Positions 1-13,727 are shown, counted from the first letter of the stretch. The stretch: DNA of 64,000 nucleotides from Combretum micranthum (GCA_024138025.1 JAMXBD010000969.1:250501-314500); one strand, 5' to 3'. Notes: generated by a model not told the origin, from the letters alone. Numbers and translations: made by a program.

Positions 1-2495
1 AGAACAAATGCTTTAGCTTGATTGTCTGCAAATTGAAAATAAATTAGAGAGGTAAAACATTAATGTCATAAATTATGAATATGTGATAGAATAAAAGGGT
101 TAATTAATGTCATGCCATAAATTGGTTCAAGGCACGTCCAATCTACTATGTATAATGCTTAGGGACAATACGCTAAGGCTAGTGTAGTCTATTGTTTATT
201 GTGATTGTTGCTAAACAAATTTTAGATTCTGAAATCGTTTCATTAGTTTGTAGTAACAACTGAAAATTTGCAACAGAAAATAACTTTCTCAAAACGTTTT
301 TCTAAATAGGCTACTATAGAGAGTAGACCAATACATATATAATAGGATCATACCAACTAGCTATTTCAAAATAAAACATTTCAAGTATCTCAAAATACAA
401 ACGATGGGTTAACAAATATGCCCTTATTAAAACATAAGTTTAATAGTGAAGTTTATAAAACAGAAATAAGATAATGATCTAACAGGTCCTAGTCACTCCA
501 CTAATTGAGAAACTCCTCGAAGGCCGCGCCATATTCCATGTCGTCATAGGTATAATCATCATCACCTTAAAAAGAATAGAATGAGGCAAAGTCTAGTACG
601 ACAGCAACGCAAGTACACACGATATAGGCGCACACACTTGTTATAAGTACAATGCAACAAACTTTATATCTTTAAATTAAGAGGTAGCAAACAATAGTAG
701 AGCACTCACACTCCGGCAACATGCTGAGAATCTGGAGGTCCTTAGTAACAACAACTACTCAGAAGGTTGATATAGGCAGTCTGAATACTTATATCTCTTA
801 CCTCTATAAGTAATAGTCTCGTCTAGGGGTTATAGCCGTTACGTATCTCTACCTTTCAGAATCCATGATACAGTATAGCTCAATCAACGCCCGTAGTTGT
901 AAACCACACTACACTGCATCTTTGCAATCTATGTAGATATTATCCCGCTACCATTTCTCCTATCAGCTACTCGCCAAGCCACCTATGGTGGCCTAAGCGC
1001 TTAACTATCATGCTGGTACTGCCTAGCAAGGTTGCCGCCCCTTAGACTATGTCTCAACAACGGTCATGCACAAGCAACAAGCAATTATTATAGCCGTCTT
1101 TAAATATTAGTTCATTTTGAATGTCTAACCTAGCACGCAACACACAAGTCATTGTGTACCTAGTGTAAAATCTGCTCAAAAGATTGATTCATATAAGCAT
1201 TTAAATTTATTATCGTTTTATATTAAACTCACGTTAAATACTCATGTTTCTCATGAATATTCATTTAAAACAACATATTTACCTTATTATTCATAGTCTA
1301 TCTTAAGCCAATCGCAAATTAATATAGTCTTATAGGAGTTCACCAATTTGAGTAATAGTCAAGTGTAAATTGTTGGATCCTGAAGAATTTACTATTCCAA
1401 TATTAGTTAATGAATCTATATTAGCTTAATTTAGCCAAGTTGGATAGAATTAATCAATTAAGTGCATTTTATATTCAACTTAGTCTATTAAACCCATTTT
1501 ATAACAACTAGGTTCTTAATTATTTTAAATAACATATCTCATGTTACATCTAATAAACTTTTATTAAGTACCATATTCCTTTAAAATATAATTATTCTAC
1601 TTATATTATTTGTAATATGTTTTTACATCTAAATATGCTAAGGAATCTATGCTAGTTTCCTATTATGTTTATATTATCTTATAATGCCATATTTATTCCT
1701 ATTTTATTAAATAAATTCCTAAAATTATAATAACTATTATTCATCTTAAAATTCATATATTAATTGAAAATACATTATTGATATTTATTTGATATTTATT
1801 TGATTAGAATCCATCTACCTTAAATTCTAATATTTCATTTCCTATAGAAAACTAGTATGCACCCTAACTTAATAAATTGGTTCACTATCTTAAACTCGGG
1901 TTCTTAAGCTCAAATTTTTATGTAGACTTCCTAACACATATATTTACATGTTTATAAGTTCATTTGGCCTAAAATAATTAGTTAATTATGGTTTTAATTT
2001 TAATTATATGCGATCTGTACAGAAATAGGGGAACAATGTGACGACCAATCAGCTCACACAAAGTTGACTATCAAGAAGACCGGTTCTTGGTTGGTTCACC
2101 ACCGATTTGTAAAGTAGACACGTGTAACTACTGTTTCGACAAGGTCTTGACGTCGTTAACGGTCATTTGGTCGGCGGTTTAGCCACTAACATCACCGCTA
2201 CAGTACCGATGCTAGGACTGCTTCAAGTTTGTTTTGTGATTTTTCAAATTTTGCTTTGTTTAATCTGACTTCTAACCTATTTTAATCATCTAAAACATGT
2301 TCAATCTATGTTGTTTACAAATTAATTTACAAATCATAACTCAAATCATCATTATCAACATTATTTACCTAATTTCCAGTATATATATCAAAACATACAT
2401 ACATATACTCAAGATTTTTGTTTGATGATTTCACTTCAATAAAACATATCAATCTAACATCATCATACATATATACATATTTCAACACTCATGCA

Positions 2496-2518
2496 ATATA
2501 TATATATATATATATATA
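2496..2518. repeat. (AT)n microsatellite
   Basis: An uninterrupted AT dinucleotide run. A second one lies at about 2654-2675. Confidence 0.9.
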
Positions 2519-3234
2519 AACACTTGCAGCAATTTCACTAAATCAACAACTACTATAACATACGTATATACATGTTCATTTACGTTTTCATGCATTACTT
2601 ATACATATATTGATTAATACTTCATTCTAAGTTTGTTTTTAGTAATTTACATGATATATATATATATATATATATCATCAACATAATCAAACATATTAAT
2701 TACAATTACTTACTTGGTTTAGCAAGCAATGCTAAGAATCTCTACTATTACTACTACATGAAAGGATTGATGATGCTTTTAATGCTATTGTCCAATTAAA
2801 TCCTTGGTTTTGTCTTCAAATTTAACTTAAAAATCAATTGAAATATAAATTAGATTTTTGGGAAGAAATTAAGTAATCTGATGATGGAAATAGGGTAGAT
2901 TTTCTTATCTATTGAAAACTTATCTTGAAGATAAGTTGTTGTAGGATTTATGTGTAATTTTTGGTGTGTTTTAGGGAGGTTTCCTTGAGAGAGTTTAGGT
3001 TTTAGGGTTGCTAAAGTTAGAAGGAAAATTAGGGTTTTCTAACGCTTATTTTTGTAATATTTCACGCCTTGTAATTTCCTTTAGGGTTAAGGGCATTTTC
3101 GTACTTTTGTTTAATTAATTGAGGGCATTTTGGTACTTTCTTAGGAGTAAAAACCTTCTTGAAGTGGTTAAGGTCAATATAGTCTTTTCATTTATTAGAT
3201 TTTTCTAGACTTTAGGGTTTTTATTGTGTGTGTG

Positions 3235-3251
3235 TGTGTGCGCGCGCGCGC
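3235..3251. repeat. Compound (TG)n(CG)n microsatellite
   Basis: A TG run passes directly into a CG run. Alternating purine-pyrimidine tracts of this kind can adopt Z-DNA; whether this short one does is not known. Confidence 0.85.
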
Positions 3252-4890
3252 ATGATAATTGCATGCTCTCATGGGCTTATAGGCTTAGGCTATGGCTAGT
3301 TGGGCTTGAATTATTGATTATGGCCTTTGAAGAATTAAAAAAAGATCAAAGGAAAATGGCCTTCTTGATTATGGACTTGGACTTAAGCTGATGGACCTAA
3401 ACTTAGATAAGTTTGAATAGGCTTTAGATTATGAGCTTTTGACATTAAAATTGAATTTAGGGAGTAAAGAAAGTAAATTAGCCAATTGATATTAAAAATT
3501 GATTCTAGGAAATCTAATTAAAGGAAAATTAATATCTTACTTACATTTAGGATTTTAGAATTTATATTTAAAGGTAAATATTTAGTTTCAAATTTCTAAG
3601 ATTTAAGAGTTAAAATTACAATTTAAATAGCTAAATCGATAATTTAGGGTTTACACGATTGAATTTGATAAATAGTATTTAGTTTAATAATTAGAAGGTA
3701 TTGGGTAAATTCGAATTATTTGAAATAAGTAATTGAAATAGTTTAATAGGTTAAATCGAGTATTTATGGTATTAGAATCTCTATTTTCAATTAAATTTAA
3801 TTACTAATTCAATTAGGCTGACCTTTCTAATTATATCATATAATTTGCAAAATTCAACTCTAAATCATTTAAAATAAATCTCTAAAATAAATTTAAATTA
3901 AGGTTCAAAATTATATGTATTTTCATACTAATCGTCTAATAATATCTGATTAACTTAAATGGAAATTTACGGTATTTCAATTACACTATATGTAATTAAT
4001 AAAGATGGAATGAAATCGCAATTCCATATTTACGAAAGCAAAATCTAATTCACTTCAAAGCTCAAAATCCTTGATTTCAAGGAATCACGAATCTAGCTTC
4101 CAAAATACATCCAAATATAGGAATTTGAATAGTACCCAAAATCGTAATTCCATTGTATATCCATTGCTGCATACTAAACATGACATAATAGTCTGTTTGT
4201 TTGAACATAATACCTATTTATGCTTCATTCCTCTGCGTGCTATTACTTGTTTAGTTGAAAGTAGAAATTCATAATAAATTACTATTATGCAAAATAAAAA
4301 ATAACAGTTTATGTCCCCACACTCATAAATTGTCATCCAATAATTTATTTTTAATTTTTTTTATAAATATCTCTATCTAATATTAACTTTTGTAATTATT
4401 AATCTAAGTAATAAAAATAAGATGTATTATAGACATTTTACTTACTCCAATAATTACTTGTTTTATTTTTTATTTTTTATTTTAAGTGAACATTGCAATA
4501 AGCATTGTAATTTTATTTTATTGCTATTGAATTGGAATTTAGTACACGAGTTACACATTTTATAAAATAAAAAAGTAAATAAAAAGTTTGTGAATCTCCT
4601 TACACTATGAGAAATTTTGATTTTAGAGATAGAAATTTTATCTCTATAAGTAAAATTTTGTATCAAAAGATTTTTAGAGATAGATATTCCATTGCAAACT
4701 AATCTCAAAAATCATCGTCAATTTCCTTTAGAGCACAAATTTGCAACAGAACTTTCATCTTTGATTACAAAAATTATATATATAAATTCCATCGCAATCT
4801 ATCTCTATTTGGGATTAAATTATTAACAATAATTAAGTTTCTTATTTACTTTCCCTTTCTTAACTAACATATTCCTTTCATTATACTTCT
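3252..4890. other. AT-rich stretch without a recognised gene
   Basis: Only short chance frames, no domain. It forms the distal half of unit A and is longer than the matching part of unit C by roughly 1 kb. GGAATGAAATCGCAATTCC-like pieces around 4005-4140 recall similar pieces at 57.69-57.83 kb, possibly a small degenerate DNA element. Confidence 0.5.
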
Positions 4891-4899
4891 AATTTGTTT

Positions 4900-5330
4900 A
4901 ACATTATTCATTTTAATGAGTTAAAACATATTATTTTGTCCATGTTAAGAGGTCACCCATCATGAAGTGCTTTGCACTAAGTATACATAACTTTAGAGTT
5001 TTAATAAATTGTAAACCAATATACTAATTTTTGTCTTCACGAATAAAGTTACACCACATTCTATTTGAAAGATATAAAACTTTTAAGATCTTATTATACA
5101 AAATGTTTAACATATTTTTAATGGATAAATACTATCGAAATTAGCTAATTTTATCATTATAGTTATATTATACCTATTTTGATAGGCTTTCTCATTAATA
5201 ATATATTTATTAAAAGACATTACAATGTTTATGTATTTATTCATATATATTCAAATATATGTTTAGTCTATATTACATACTAATTATTTTATATTATATA
5301 TCGTATTATTCAAATAGACTATATTTTCAA
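4900..5330. repeat. Copy 1 of a duplicated segment
   Basis: Direct, diverged repeat of 11790-12190. Both read in the same order: an AGAGGTCACCCATCATGAAG-like block, AAACCAATA, GGATAAATACTA, TTAGCTAATTTTAT, TTATAGTTA, then TTTATGTATTTATT. It forms the last part of unit A, as the other copy forms the last part of unit C. Confidence 0.7.
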
Positions 5331-5378
5331 TGTAATGCCCTAATTTTTAATCAAGGCATTATCACCACGTGTAATACC

Positions 5379-8079
5379 TGTAAAGACCCGACCCACCAAT
5401 CCTTAAGATTTAGCAAGTCAAGTCCCCAACCACATATAATATTTTCATATTATATGTAAGGTTGTCATAAATCTAACAATTTATGTGAATTGTTTGTTTA
5501 ATCCTACTATAACTTGATATAAAGACTTTTTACAAAAGGATTACTCACTTGAGTAATCTATTCATATAGAACTTTTAAAGAAATAATTTATAATCTTGTG
5601 TCAAACACATGACACAACAAAACTTACATAAGTTTTTACAAAACAAGAAAAATAGACTTTAAGTCTTTATATACAAACAAGGCTTAACTAACAAGCCTCT
5701 ATTCAAAATACAAAATACAAAATTGAACCCACAACTTGTTCAAAAATTTCCTTCCTTGCCATCTTGCACTCGATTCCTACTCGCCCCACTCATCCATAAA
5801 CTTCTCCCAATCCGACCCATAGCCCATATCATCATAACAATCATCATCACCTGAAAAGTAGCAACAGTGAGCCAAAGGCCCAGTACACAGCAACAACACT
5901 CAAAAGCGTAGTGACAATCATACCTAGCTAATGCAATGCAACATTAATGTTTTATTTATCTTTCATTAGAAATCATTGATCAAATCATCATTGGAGTATT
6001 CAACTCTGGAACAAGCTCGGGATTCTGGGGATCCTGAGTAACTCTCACGATGCTCAGGGGGTTGATATAGATAGCCCGAGTATCTATATCTCCTAGATAA
6101 CGTTACACTGAAAAATAATCTCATATAGGTTATATAGCCGTTGCCCAACTTCACTTAACTCAATCCATAATATAATTTAATTCACATGCTCCCATAAACA
6201 TTGAATTAAGTTATATTATTTCTTTTCAAGAATAAGTAAATGTTGCTCAGTTACTACATTTTCCTATTGATTATCCGCCGAGCCTAGTCATTACATCATG
6301 ACTATTGGCCTAAGCGTCTACACTAACATATCATTGCATCATGATAAGTTACCGCTCCTCGGACCGGATTCAACGGTAAAAACACAAGCAATTCAAGCAA
6401 TATTTAAGTCATTTAGAATTTATATCAAATTTAAGTATGCCTACCCTAACAAATATACAAGCAAGTCACTGCGTACCTGTACTAGCTTGAGAGTCAATGG
6501 GAGTAACCGAAAGGGAATCAATCACTGTAACAAAAATAATTGCAAACTCACACTTAGTTCAAGTATATATGTTCATCAAAGCTTTAGTATAATCATCCAA
6601 AGAAATTCAAATAAATCATTATAACATCATCACATAGCATTTAGATATCATATATTATCATACAATACTCAACAAATACTTAAATGACCATTTATTAAGC
6701 TTTGGACAATTTTTAGCAAACAACAATAAGTTTTAAATTTTGTTGGAAAGTGTAGCAGCTGGAAAGAATTGAAATTTAAGCACTGATACTTTTGTAATTT
6801 TTAAAATCTTAAAACATAAAAGTTGTATATCTCTTTTTAAGCTTTCCAACGCAACTTGAATCACCTCAAACGGAGGTCGGATGAAAAAGTTATGGCCAAA
6901 TTACAAACAGGCTGTGAAACAGGGAAACCAACGCCGGACTTCAATGCCGGCGGCGTAAATGTAAAAATTTGCCAGCGTTAGAGGTCGACGATTCTAGTCC
7001 CCGAGTGCATCTTCAACACCGGCAAATTCCTCATGTACGCCGGCAGCGTACCCTTCAACACCACCAGCGTACTTTGCCGGCGTACACTCTGTGACAGGTT
7101 GCGAAAATTCTTTTAAACTCCTCTGTTTTTCAAGTTAATTTTACACTTCCAAAGTTCTCTTAAACTCATTCCAAGTTTCCCAAAGCTTGTTATATGTTCA
7201 TTACATTATTCAAACAACATAAACTCCAACTCAAATCATCAAACTATCCACCACAAATCATCATACACAAATCATACTTCAAACCCCAAATCACTACACC
7301 CAACACTTAGTCATCAACCATATGCATTTCTCAACACTTCTAATCTCTTATACTACATATACAACTAACTCCTATAACAACAAAACACTTCTCATACAAC
7401 CAACAAAGGATATAAGTCCTCAAACACAAATTTAAGCTTAAAATCTATTGCTAAAAAAAACAATGAACTTGCACATTTTGAAGACATGAAACATATACTT
7501 ACCAATAGAACTTTAGACCTTGGTTTTGTGATCCTCTAGCATGCTTTTGATGGTGGAAAATATAGAAAATGAGAGGCTTTTCTATATTGATCCATAAGGG
7601 AGCTTTGGAGAAGAAGAAGATGGGGTTTTGAAACTTTTGAAGACTTGTTTTGGTGGTCTGAAATTTGTGCACGGATTTTGCAATAATAAAGTTGATATTA
7701 TCTTAAGGTTTGACTTTTGAGGCATAAGGAATTAAGAGAAATTAATGACTTATCAAAGGCTAATTAATAAGTTTGTCTTTAGTTAATTAACCTTGTTTTT
7801 AGCTCCTTTAAGGTATAACAATTATGCTACCATGAGGCTTACATGCATGGATCTATTTAATCATTTTAATGCATTCCAAATATAATTCTTACATGTTAAT
7901 ACAATTTAAATTTTATGAACTATATAATTCAAGAAATTCTAGAGTATTTGACTATTTCACACAATAATAAAACACATAATGCATCATGAACACAAATCAC
8001 ATTCAATATATATCAAAAGCATGTATAAATTCAATAACACACATATGAAATATAAGTTGGAAATTTTATAGTTATTTCA
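5379..8079 (-). mobile_element. Solo LTR of a Tekay-like chromovirus (copy B)
   Basis: Begins TGTAAAGACCC and ends TAGTTATTTCA, so the ends are TG...CA. It is flanked by the perfect 5-bp direct repeat ATACC (5374-5378 and 8080-8084), the signature of LTR-element integration. It shares with the LTRs at 14144 and 21806 the start block (CCCCAACCACATATAAT, ATTATATGTAAGGTTG), the 5990-6102 block and CTTTCCAACGCAACTTGAATC (about 6840). There is no internal region. The likely history is insertion of a full element into unit C, then LTR-LTR recombination. Orientation is inferred from the intact relative. Confidence 0.8.
6925..7105. repeat. GC-rich palindromic cassette in solo LTR B
   Basis: A GC-rich island in AT-rich surroundings. 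It contains repeated CGCCGG/CCGGCG and GCGTA motifs, for example TACGCCGGCAGCGTA, an inverted repeat with TACGC arms. It sits just after the conserved CTTTCCAACGCAACTTGAATC block, at the same place as cassettes with different sequences in the other LTRs. Confidence 0.6.
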
Positions 8080-10234
8080 ATACCTTAAGCATTACATGCT
8101 CAGGCTTCCTTTTTAAAGATTTTGTTTATATTGAACATTACTATTTAATTTTAGGTTATGAAATCGTTTAATTAGATTTTCAAATAACTGGATTTAGCAA
8201 TGTATACTAAACTTTATAAAAACATAATAAGGGTTTTACTCTTACTAGAGCAAACTAACTTTCGAAGAAATAAAAATTTATAAAATCATTTTATAATCTA
8301 CCCTTAAAGGTAGATCTACAATTTCAAAACATTTAGGCTCCACAGGCCTCTTAAAGAATATTACAAATTTCAAAATGTAAGTCCAGCTCTTAAAACATAA
8401 ATAAATACAAATACAAGTGATATCTACGGCCCTAAATTGCATCACCCATCAAATATCACCCAAAACCTGAGCCAAACATCATCACATCAATCATCATCAA
8501 CAACATCATCATCTTCATGATCATCAAATCAAGACCTAAAAAAAGAACAATAACAATAACGATGAGCCGAAGCTCAATATACAGTAACACAATCACACAT
8601 GGTATGGCACTAGAGCTTGGCTAAATGCAATGTATAAACAACAAATAAATTATCTTTAATTAGAAGTAAACAAATCAACAATGGAGCACTCACACTCTGA
8701 GACAAGCCTATGGGAATTTAGGGATCTTGAGTAATGTTCTAGATGCTCAAGGGTTGAGGTATAGGTAGTCGAATCCCTATATCTCCTAGATGATATAACC
8801 AATAAAGAATAGAAGCCTCATTTAGGGTTCACACACACACTCTACTTATCTCGGTCATAATATAAAAAGGTGCACCGTTCCCATAAACTTGAATCCCAGT
8901 ATATTACTTCTCACCAATCAAGACAAACGTTACACCGATACTGTTTACCCCATTGGCTGCCCGCCGTACCATTTATGAAAGTCATATCTTAATGACAGGG
9001 GTGGGCTAAGTGCCTAAACTACGTGCCCATCTCAGGACAAGGTGCCGCTCCTTGAGCTAGATGCCAATCTTCTACTCCAGGACAAGAATTGGATTTCAAT
9101 GGCGGAAAACACAATCAATACTCATCAATTAACTAAGCCGTGTTTAAGTCTTAATTCATTTTAGATGCCTATCCTAGCATCCAACACATAAGTTACTACG
9201 TACCTTATTTATTTTTAGTCTAATTAGAAATAGAAGGCAGCCTAGGGCTATCTCCAAGGATAAATTAGGCATCCATATTTGTTCATGAATTAAAATTGTA
9301 TAAGAAATCTAATTAAGTATCTACTTATCTCAAACTTGTTTTGTTATTCTATTTGATCATACTCTAAATAGGAACCCTGCTATGGCTACGAATCGCCCTA
9401 CCAAAATACGGTCAATTCTCCTTTGTCCGTCAAAGTATTTCTTTTCTCTTTGATTATAGTATTTTATTACAAAAACATCCATATTCCAAAAAACAACAAT
9501 TCCTAAGCAAATACGCATTTGAACCAACATATTCCTCATATTAGACTAAGGTTTATCCTAACATATTAATCTAATCCAATTTAGCAATTAAACTCATTTT
9601 AACTCAATCATAACCAAATCAATTAGAGTTAATCATTTAATCCAATTACTAAGCCAATGCGATTAAACTTTATCAATCTAATCCATTTTAGCTTACTAAA
9701 GTCTATTTAGTCAAGCTGGACTTAGATTGATTAACTGGATTCATTTTATATCTGAGGTTCATATTAACTTAAGTCTATGTTAACTTAATCTTAGCTAGGT
9801 TGATTAATCTTAACTAATCTAATTCATTTTATTTCATTGAAGTTCATTAAGACAAGTTGAACTTAGATTATTAACTAATTTCATTTTATATCTAACTCTA
9901 TATTTAATTAAATTATTTATTAATTCTTTAAGTTGACTAAACTCATGCTTAATTATATCATTCAATAAATGTAAACATCAAATATCATTTATCTATCTCA
10001 TTTTAGTTTAAAAAGATTCATTTTATACTTAACTACACACTTTTAACTAGTAAAACAAGTTTTTAACTTTGTTTGGAAAACATAGAGTTGGGAAGAAATA
10101 AAATTTCGACCTTGATACTTTTTGAATTTGTGAAAACTTAAAACATAAAAGTTATAGATCTTAGCTTTCCAACACAATTTGAATCACCTCAATCTGAGGT
10201 TAGGCGAAAAAGTTATGAGCAAAATTTAAAACAA

Positions 10235-10545
10235 TGTTGCAACAGGGAAAACCAAACATGAGTGTATGACAAGGTGTATGAACTTAGGGAAAAAATACAT
10301 GAAAGATCAGAAAATAAAACATGATGCCATACATGGTGTATAGAAAGCCGTTTCAATCCAGGGAAAAACACATGCAAGATCAACAAATTAAACATGATGC
10401 CATACATGGTGTATGGGATGCCGTTTTCGAAAGGTGTTTGGAGCTCCAAAGGATGAAATATCCCTCCTATACATGTTATATCAAAAGCATATGAGCCATA
10501 CACCTTCCCAAACATGGTGTTTGACAGGATGTTTGAAAATTTTCA
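10235..10545. repeat. Palindromic cassette in unit C
   Basis: Several copies of CATACATGGTGTATG-type inverted repeats (arms CATACA/TGTATG), with GCCGTTT pieces, spaced by AGGGAAAAA-type linkers. The position matches the cassettes at 6925-7105, 15865-16105 and 23495-23605. Confidence 0.6.
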
Positions 10546-11789
10546 ACTTTTCCTTATTTCAAACTTTAATTTTACACACCTTTCACTTCTCCAACCTCAC
10601 TCTAAACTCTATACAAACTTCATACAACATACTACATACATTTAACAATTCAAAACATGTATGAACTCCACTTCTCAACATCAAACAACTTCTTATCCAT
10701 TCAACACATCAAACATCATCAATTTCTCCACCAAACCCCGCAACTACTATTCATCATCTTCTCCACACACCCACCCCAATTCAAACATTAAACCAACATA
10801 TTCATCAACTTCATCATAATTTCTACTCAAATCTAGCATCGATTCATCATATATAAACAAAAACAAGAATAAAAACAACATAAAACAAATATACTTAGCT
10901 TTTAAAGTAAAAGCATGCAATACGGTCTTCTTTTTCTTCTTCTAACTTTATTTCTCTTCTCCTATCTTCATCTTCTACTTGATTTCTCTTTTGTTCCTAT
11001 TGAAATTGAGATTTTGGAAGATAATTTTTGGAGATAGAAGAAAGAAAAGAAGAGGAAGAGAAGAGAATGAAAAGAGAGAAAAAAAAAAAAAGAAACAAGA
11101 ATGAAAGCAAAGGAATAGAGAGAGAGCATGTGAGGGAAAAATAAAATCAAAAGGGAAGGTTGAGGCTTAAAATTAGGATATTTTGTAATAAACATATTAG
11201 GTTTAGAACTTTCAGATCAATATCTTTAGTTCTAGAAATATTTAGATGATGATTTTAGAATCAGTAGGTTAGAAATTAAGAACTTAAAATAAGAACTCAA
11301 TTTAGGAATTTGGTTTAGACTAAAATGATATTTAATTTGAGTTCAGGTTTAAGAACTAATATATTTAGGCAAACAAATGAACTCAAATTTTACAGGGATT
11401 AAGGAATTGGAATTTAGGCTAAAGTTTAAGGGTTTGGGAATTCTCTAAATATTTTAATAACATGTTTAGAGATTTTAGGAATCGAAATCTTAAATTTCAA
11501 CTTAATTAATTACTAATCTAATTATACCAACTTGTCTAATTATTATTTCTTATAATTCATTTGATTCATTTAATCTATTTAAACTTAATTCCTAACTTAG
11601 ATGAAGATTTGGGATATTTCATTCAAGTAGTATATTATCTATATAATTTAAAAAATTATGTGATTAAGCAAATTTTGTCTCTATTTTAGCATTATAGTAT
11701 TAAGTATGGTTAATTTTTTTATTTACTTATATGTTATCTAACTATTGTATTGCCTTCATTACGTATCTAATTTATTTGGCATTTTTCAT

Positions 11790-12190
11790 TTCAATGAGAT
11801 ACAACAAATGGTTTTATCCTTCCTAAGAGATCATTTATCATGAAATGCTTTGTTCTAAATATACTCTTTAGAATTTGAATGAGCTCCAAACCAATAAACC
11901 AATTAGTTTCTTCGTTATTAAAGTTTGATATCTTTCTGTTTTAAAAATTTCACTTTTAAAATTTTGTTACACAAAAAATTAACATAATTTAAATGGATAA
12001 ATACTAACTTAATTAGCTAATTTTATTATTATAGTTACTTTTTACCTATTTTTTAAGAATTTTTCAATAATAATATCTTTATTGAAAATATATAATATTT
12101 ATGTATTTATTTATATACGTTCATATATATGCTAGCTGACATTTTGTACTAATTATTTTAAATTATACATTTTATTGTTAAAATATAGTA
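11790..12190. repeat. Copy 2 of a duplicated segment
   Basis: Direct, diverged repeat of 4900-5330 with the same order of short conserved blocks. Confidence 0.7.
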
Positions 12191-13520
12191 TATATTTAAA
12201 TCAATTATTACCTTTCTTTTATCAAACATGTTATTATATAAAAAACATTATGTAGTATATAAATTTAAATTATATAAGATATATAATAAATTATATATAT
12301 ATTAATTCTACAATTTATGTATCTAAATATTTTATATTTTTAAATACTATCTTATACCTTATTATAGTATGTAATTATATATAAGATATTATGAAACTTA
12401 GTAAATCAATTTTAGCTATTTCTTATATATTATATTATATTATTGTATACACATTTTATTATGTATTACATTATAGATTTTCTATATAATATAATGCATT
12501 ATCACGTAAAAATATTATGTAAAATAGTACTATTTATAATTTAAAATATATTAATATATATTATATCAAACAAATAAATTTATTGTAAATAAAAAAAACA
12601 AAATATATTAATACTGGTTGTATTTATAAATATACTCTATGTTAAAATTGATTAAAATCTATATTGTAAATCTATATTATATACTATATATTTAGACTTA
12701 TTATATATAATACATTCAATTAAAAATATATTATGAATTTATATTTAATAACATATGCATATATTAATTTAGTTTAGATACATATTTGCAATAGAATTTA
12801 AAAAAAAAAAAAATGTCGCTAAAGTATTATATTTCACACTAAAATCATAGATTTGTAATCTGTCACAGATTCTGTTGAAAAAAACATATAGGAATACAAA
12901 ATATGTCATAATTTTTTCTATTACAAATCTATTGCAAATTTGCCTCTTAATCATATTTTCAAAGGTTAAAATTTTGCAAAATTTTTATCTTTAAAGGTCA
13001 GTTTTGATGTTTTAATTGATTGTCATAATTATACACAGTGACTTAGTATCAACTTAGATAGGCTTAATTTCGATTGGTGCTTTTATTTTTTCAAGTATAA
13101 ACACGAAACATTTAATAGCACATGTAAAATGGTTCAAAGGACACATCAAGCTGAAAGAGAGCAGCAAAAGTAGCCTACTTCATTGAACTTCATCATATTA
13201 ATTACTAATTACACATAAGAGTTCATATTAATTAATTGTAATTTAAGTTCTTCATAACTTAAATTAGCAAAATAAAAGGCCAGGTTTTGGTTTATTCTAT
13301 CCTTAACCAAACAATTAGTCATGTCATTAACTTTTTGCAAACTAGATTGTATAGCAACATTTTACAACTTCAAACTTTATCTTTACATAAAGTAGCAATT
13401 AGGAAGATGCAATGATATCATAAGTCAAATCCATCAGTTCAATTTTAAATGAATTGTTGTACTTTAAAGGATGTTTAGTTCCATTTATATAAACTTCCGA
13501 CCAAAGAATATTTTTCTTCT
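12191..13520. other. AT-rich spacer without a recognised gene
   Basis: Very AT-rich and free of coding domains. The inverted pair TTTGCAATAGA (about 12785) and TCTATTGCAAA (about 12928) bounds about 160 bp and could be a degenerate MITE. No clear target duplication was found. Confidence 0.45.
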
Positions 13521-13524
13521 TCTT

Positions 13525-13727
13525 AACAATGTGGGGCTTGCCAGTGGAGTTTGTCTCAGTTGGCAAATGTGTTTCCCTTGGTCTTAGAGGTCATGGGATT
13601 GATTCTTGCTAATGTGAGGATGCTATTGATAAGTCACCTGTGCTGCCTATATGAAGGTATGGTGTTGCCCTAGTCTCCTTGCAAAATAGTAGAGAGGGAT
13701 GCTACATTTCCTAAACAATGTGGGGCT
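13525..13727 (+). mobile_element. tRNA-derived SINE with 14-bp target duplication
   Basis: The body is 13539-13713. The flanks are a perfect 14-bp direct repeat, AACAATGTGGGGCT (13525-13538 and 13714-13727). Near the 5' end TTTGTCTCAGTTGGCAAATG resembles an RNA polymerase III A box, and GGTCATGGGATTGATTC a degenerate B box, about 45 bases further on, as in tRNA-derived plant SINEs. Long target duplications are typical of LINE-mediated retrotransposition. No poly(A) tail is seen, which is unusual. The SINE sits inside the gag remnant of the old plus-strand gypsy element. Confidence 0.72.

Larger units (their letters stand above)
108..5330 (-). repeat. Diverged long LTR-like unit A (gypsy, Tekay-type family)
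   Basis: No gene. The left end (TGTCATGCC at 108) and the order of blocks match unit C, which begins at 5331. A shared block at about 704-812 (ACTCCGG, then GGTTGATATAGG, then a run like TATATCTC) is followed by GTGGCCTAAGCGCTTAAC at 987-1004 and a GTGTACCTAG block near 1155. These correspond to blocks in the LTRs at 5379, 8.7 kb, 14144 and 21806. The unit lacks the TTTCCAACGCAACTTGAATC block that the others carry, so it is a more distant relative. Orientation is inferred from the intact element at 14144-24187. The right boundary is inferred from the start of the next unit. Confidence 0.45.
5331..12190 (-). repeat. Long LTR-like unit C, interrupted by a solo LTR
   Basis: Starts with TGTAATGCCC directly after unit A. 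It is interrupted at 5379-8079 by another LTR and resumes at 8085 with TTAAGCATTACATGCTCAGG. Shared LTR blocks: ACTCACACTCTGAGAC to TATATCTCCTAGATGATAT (8683-8797), GTGGGCTAAGTGCCTAAAC (about 9000), ACTACGTACC (about 9194) and CTTTCCAACACAATTTGAATC (about 10163). A cassette of imperfect palindromes follows at 10235-10545. The far end is set by the end of the duplicated segment. No coding domain was seen. The serine/phenylalanine-rich frame near 11 kb is low-complexity sequence. Confidence 0.5.

Noticed and set aside
10968..11195. Serine/phenylalanine-rich minus-strand frame
   Set aside because: Produced by a purine-rich low-complexity tract inside an LTR-like unit.
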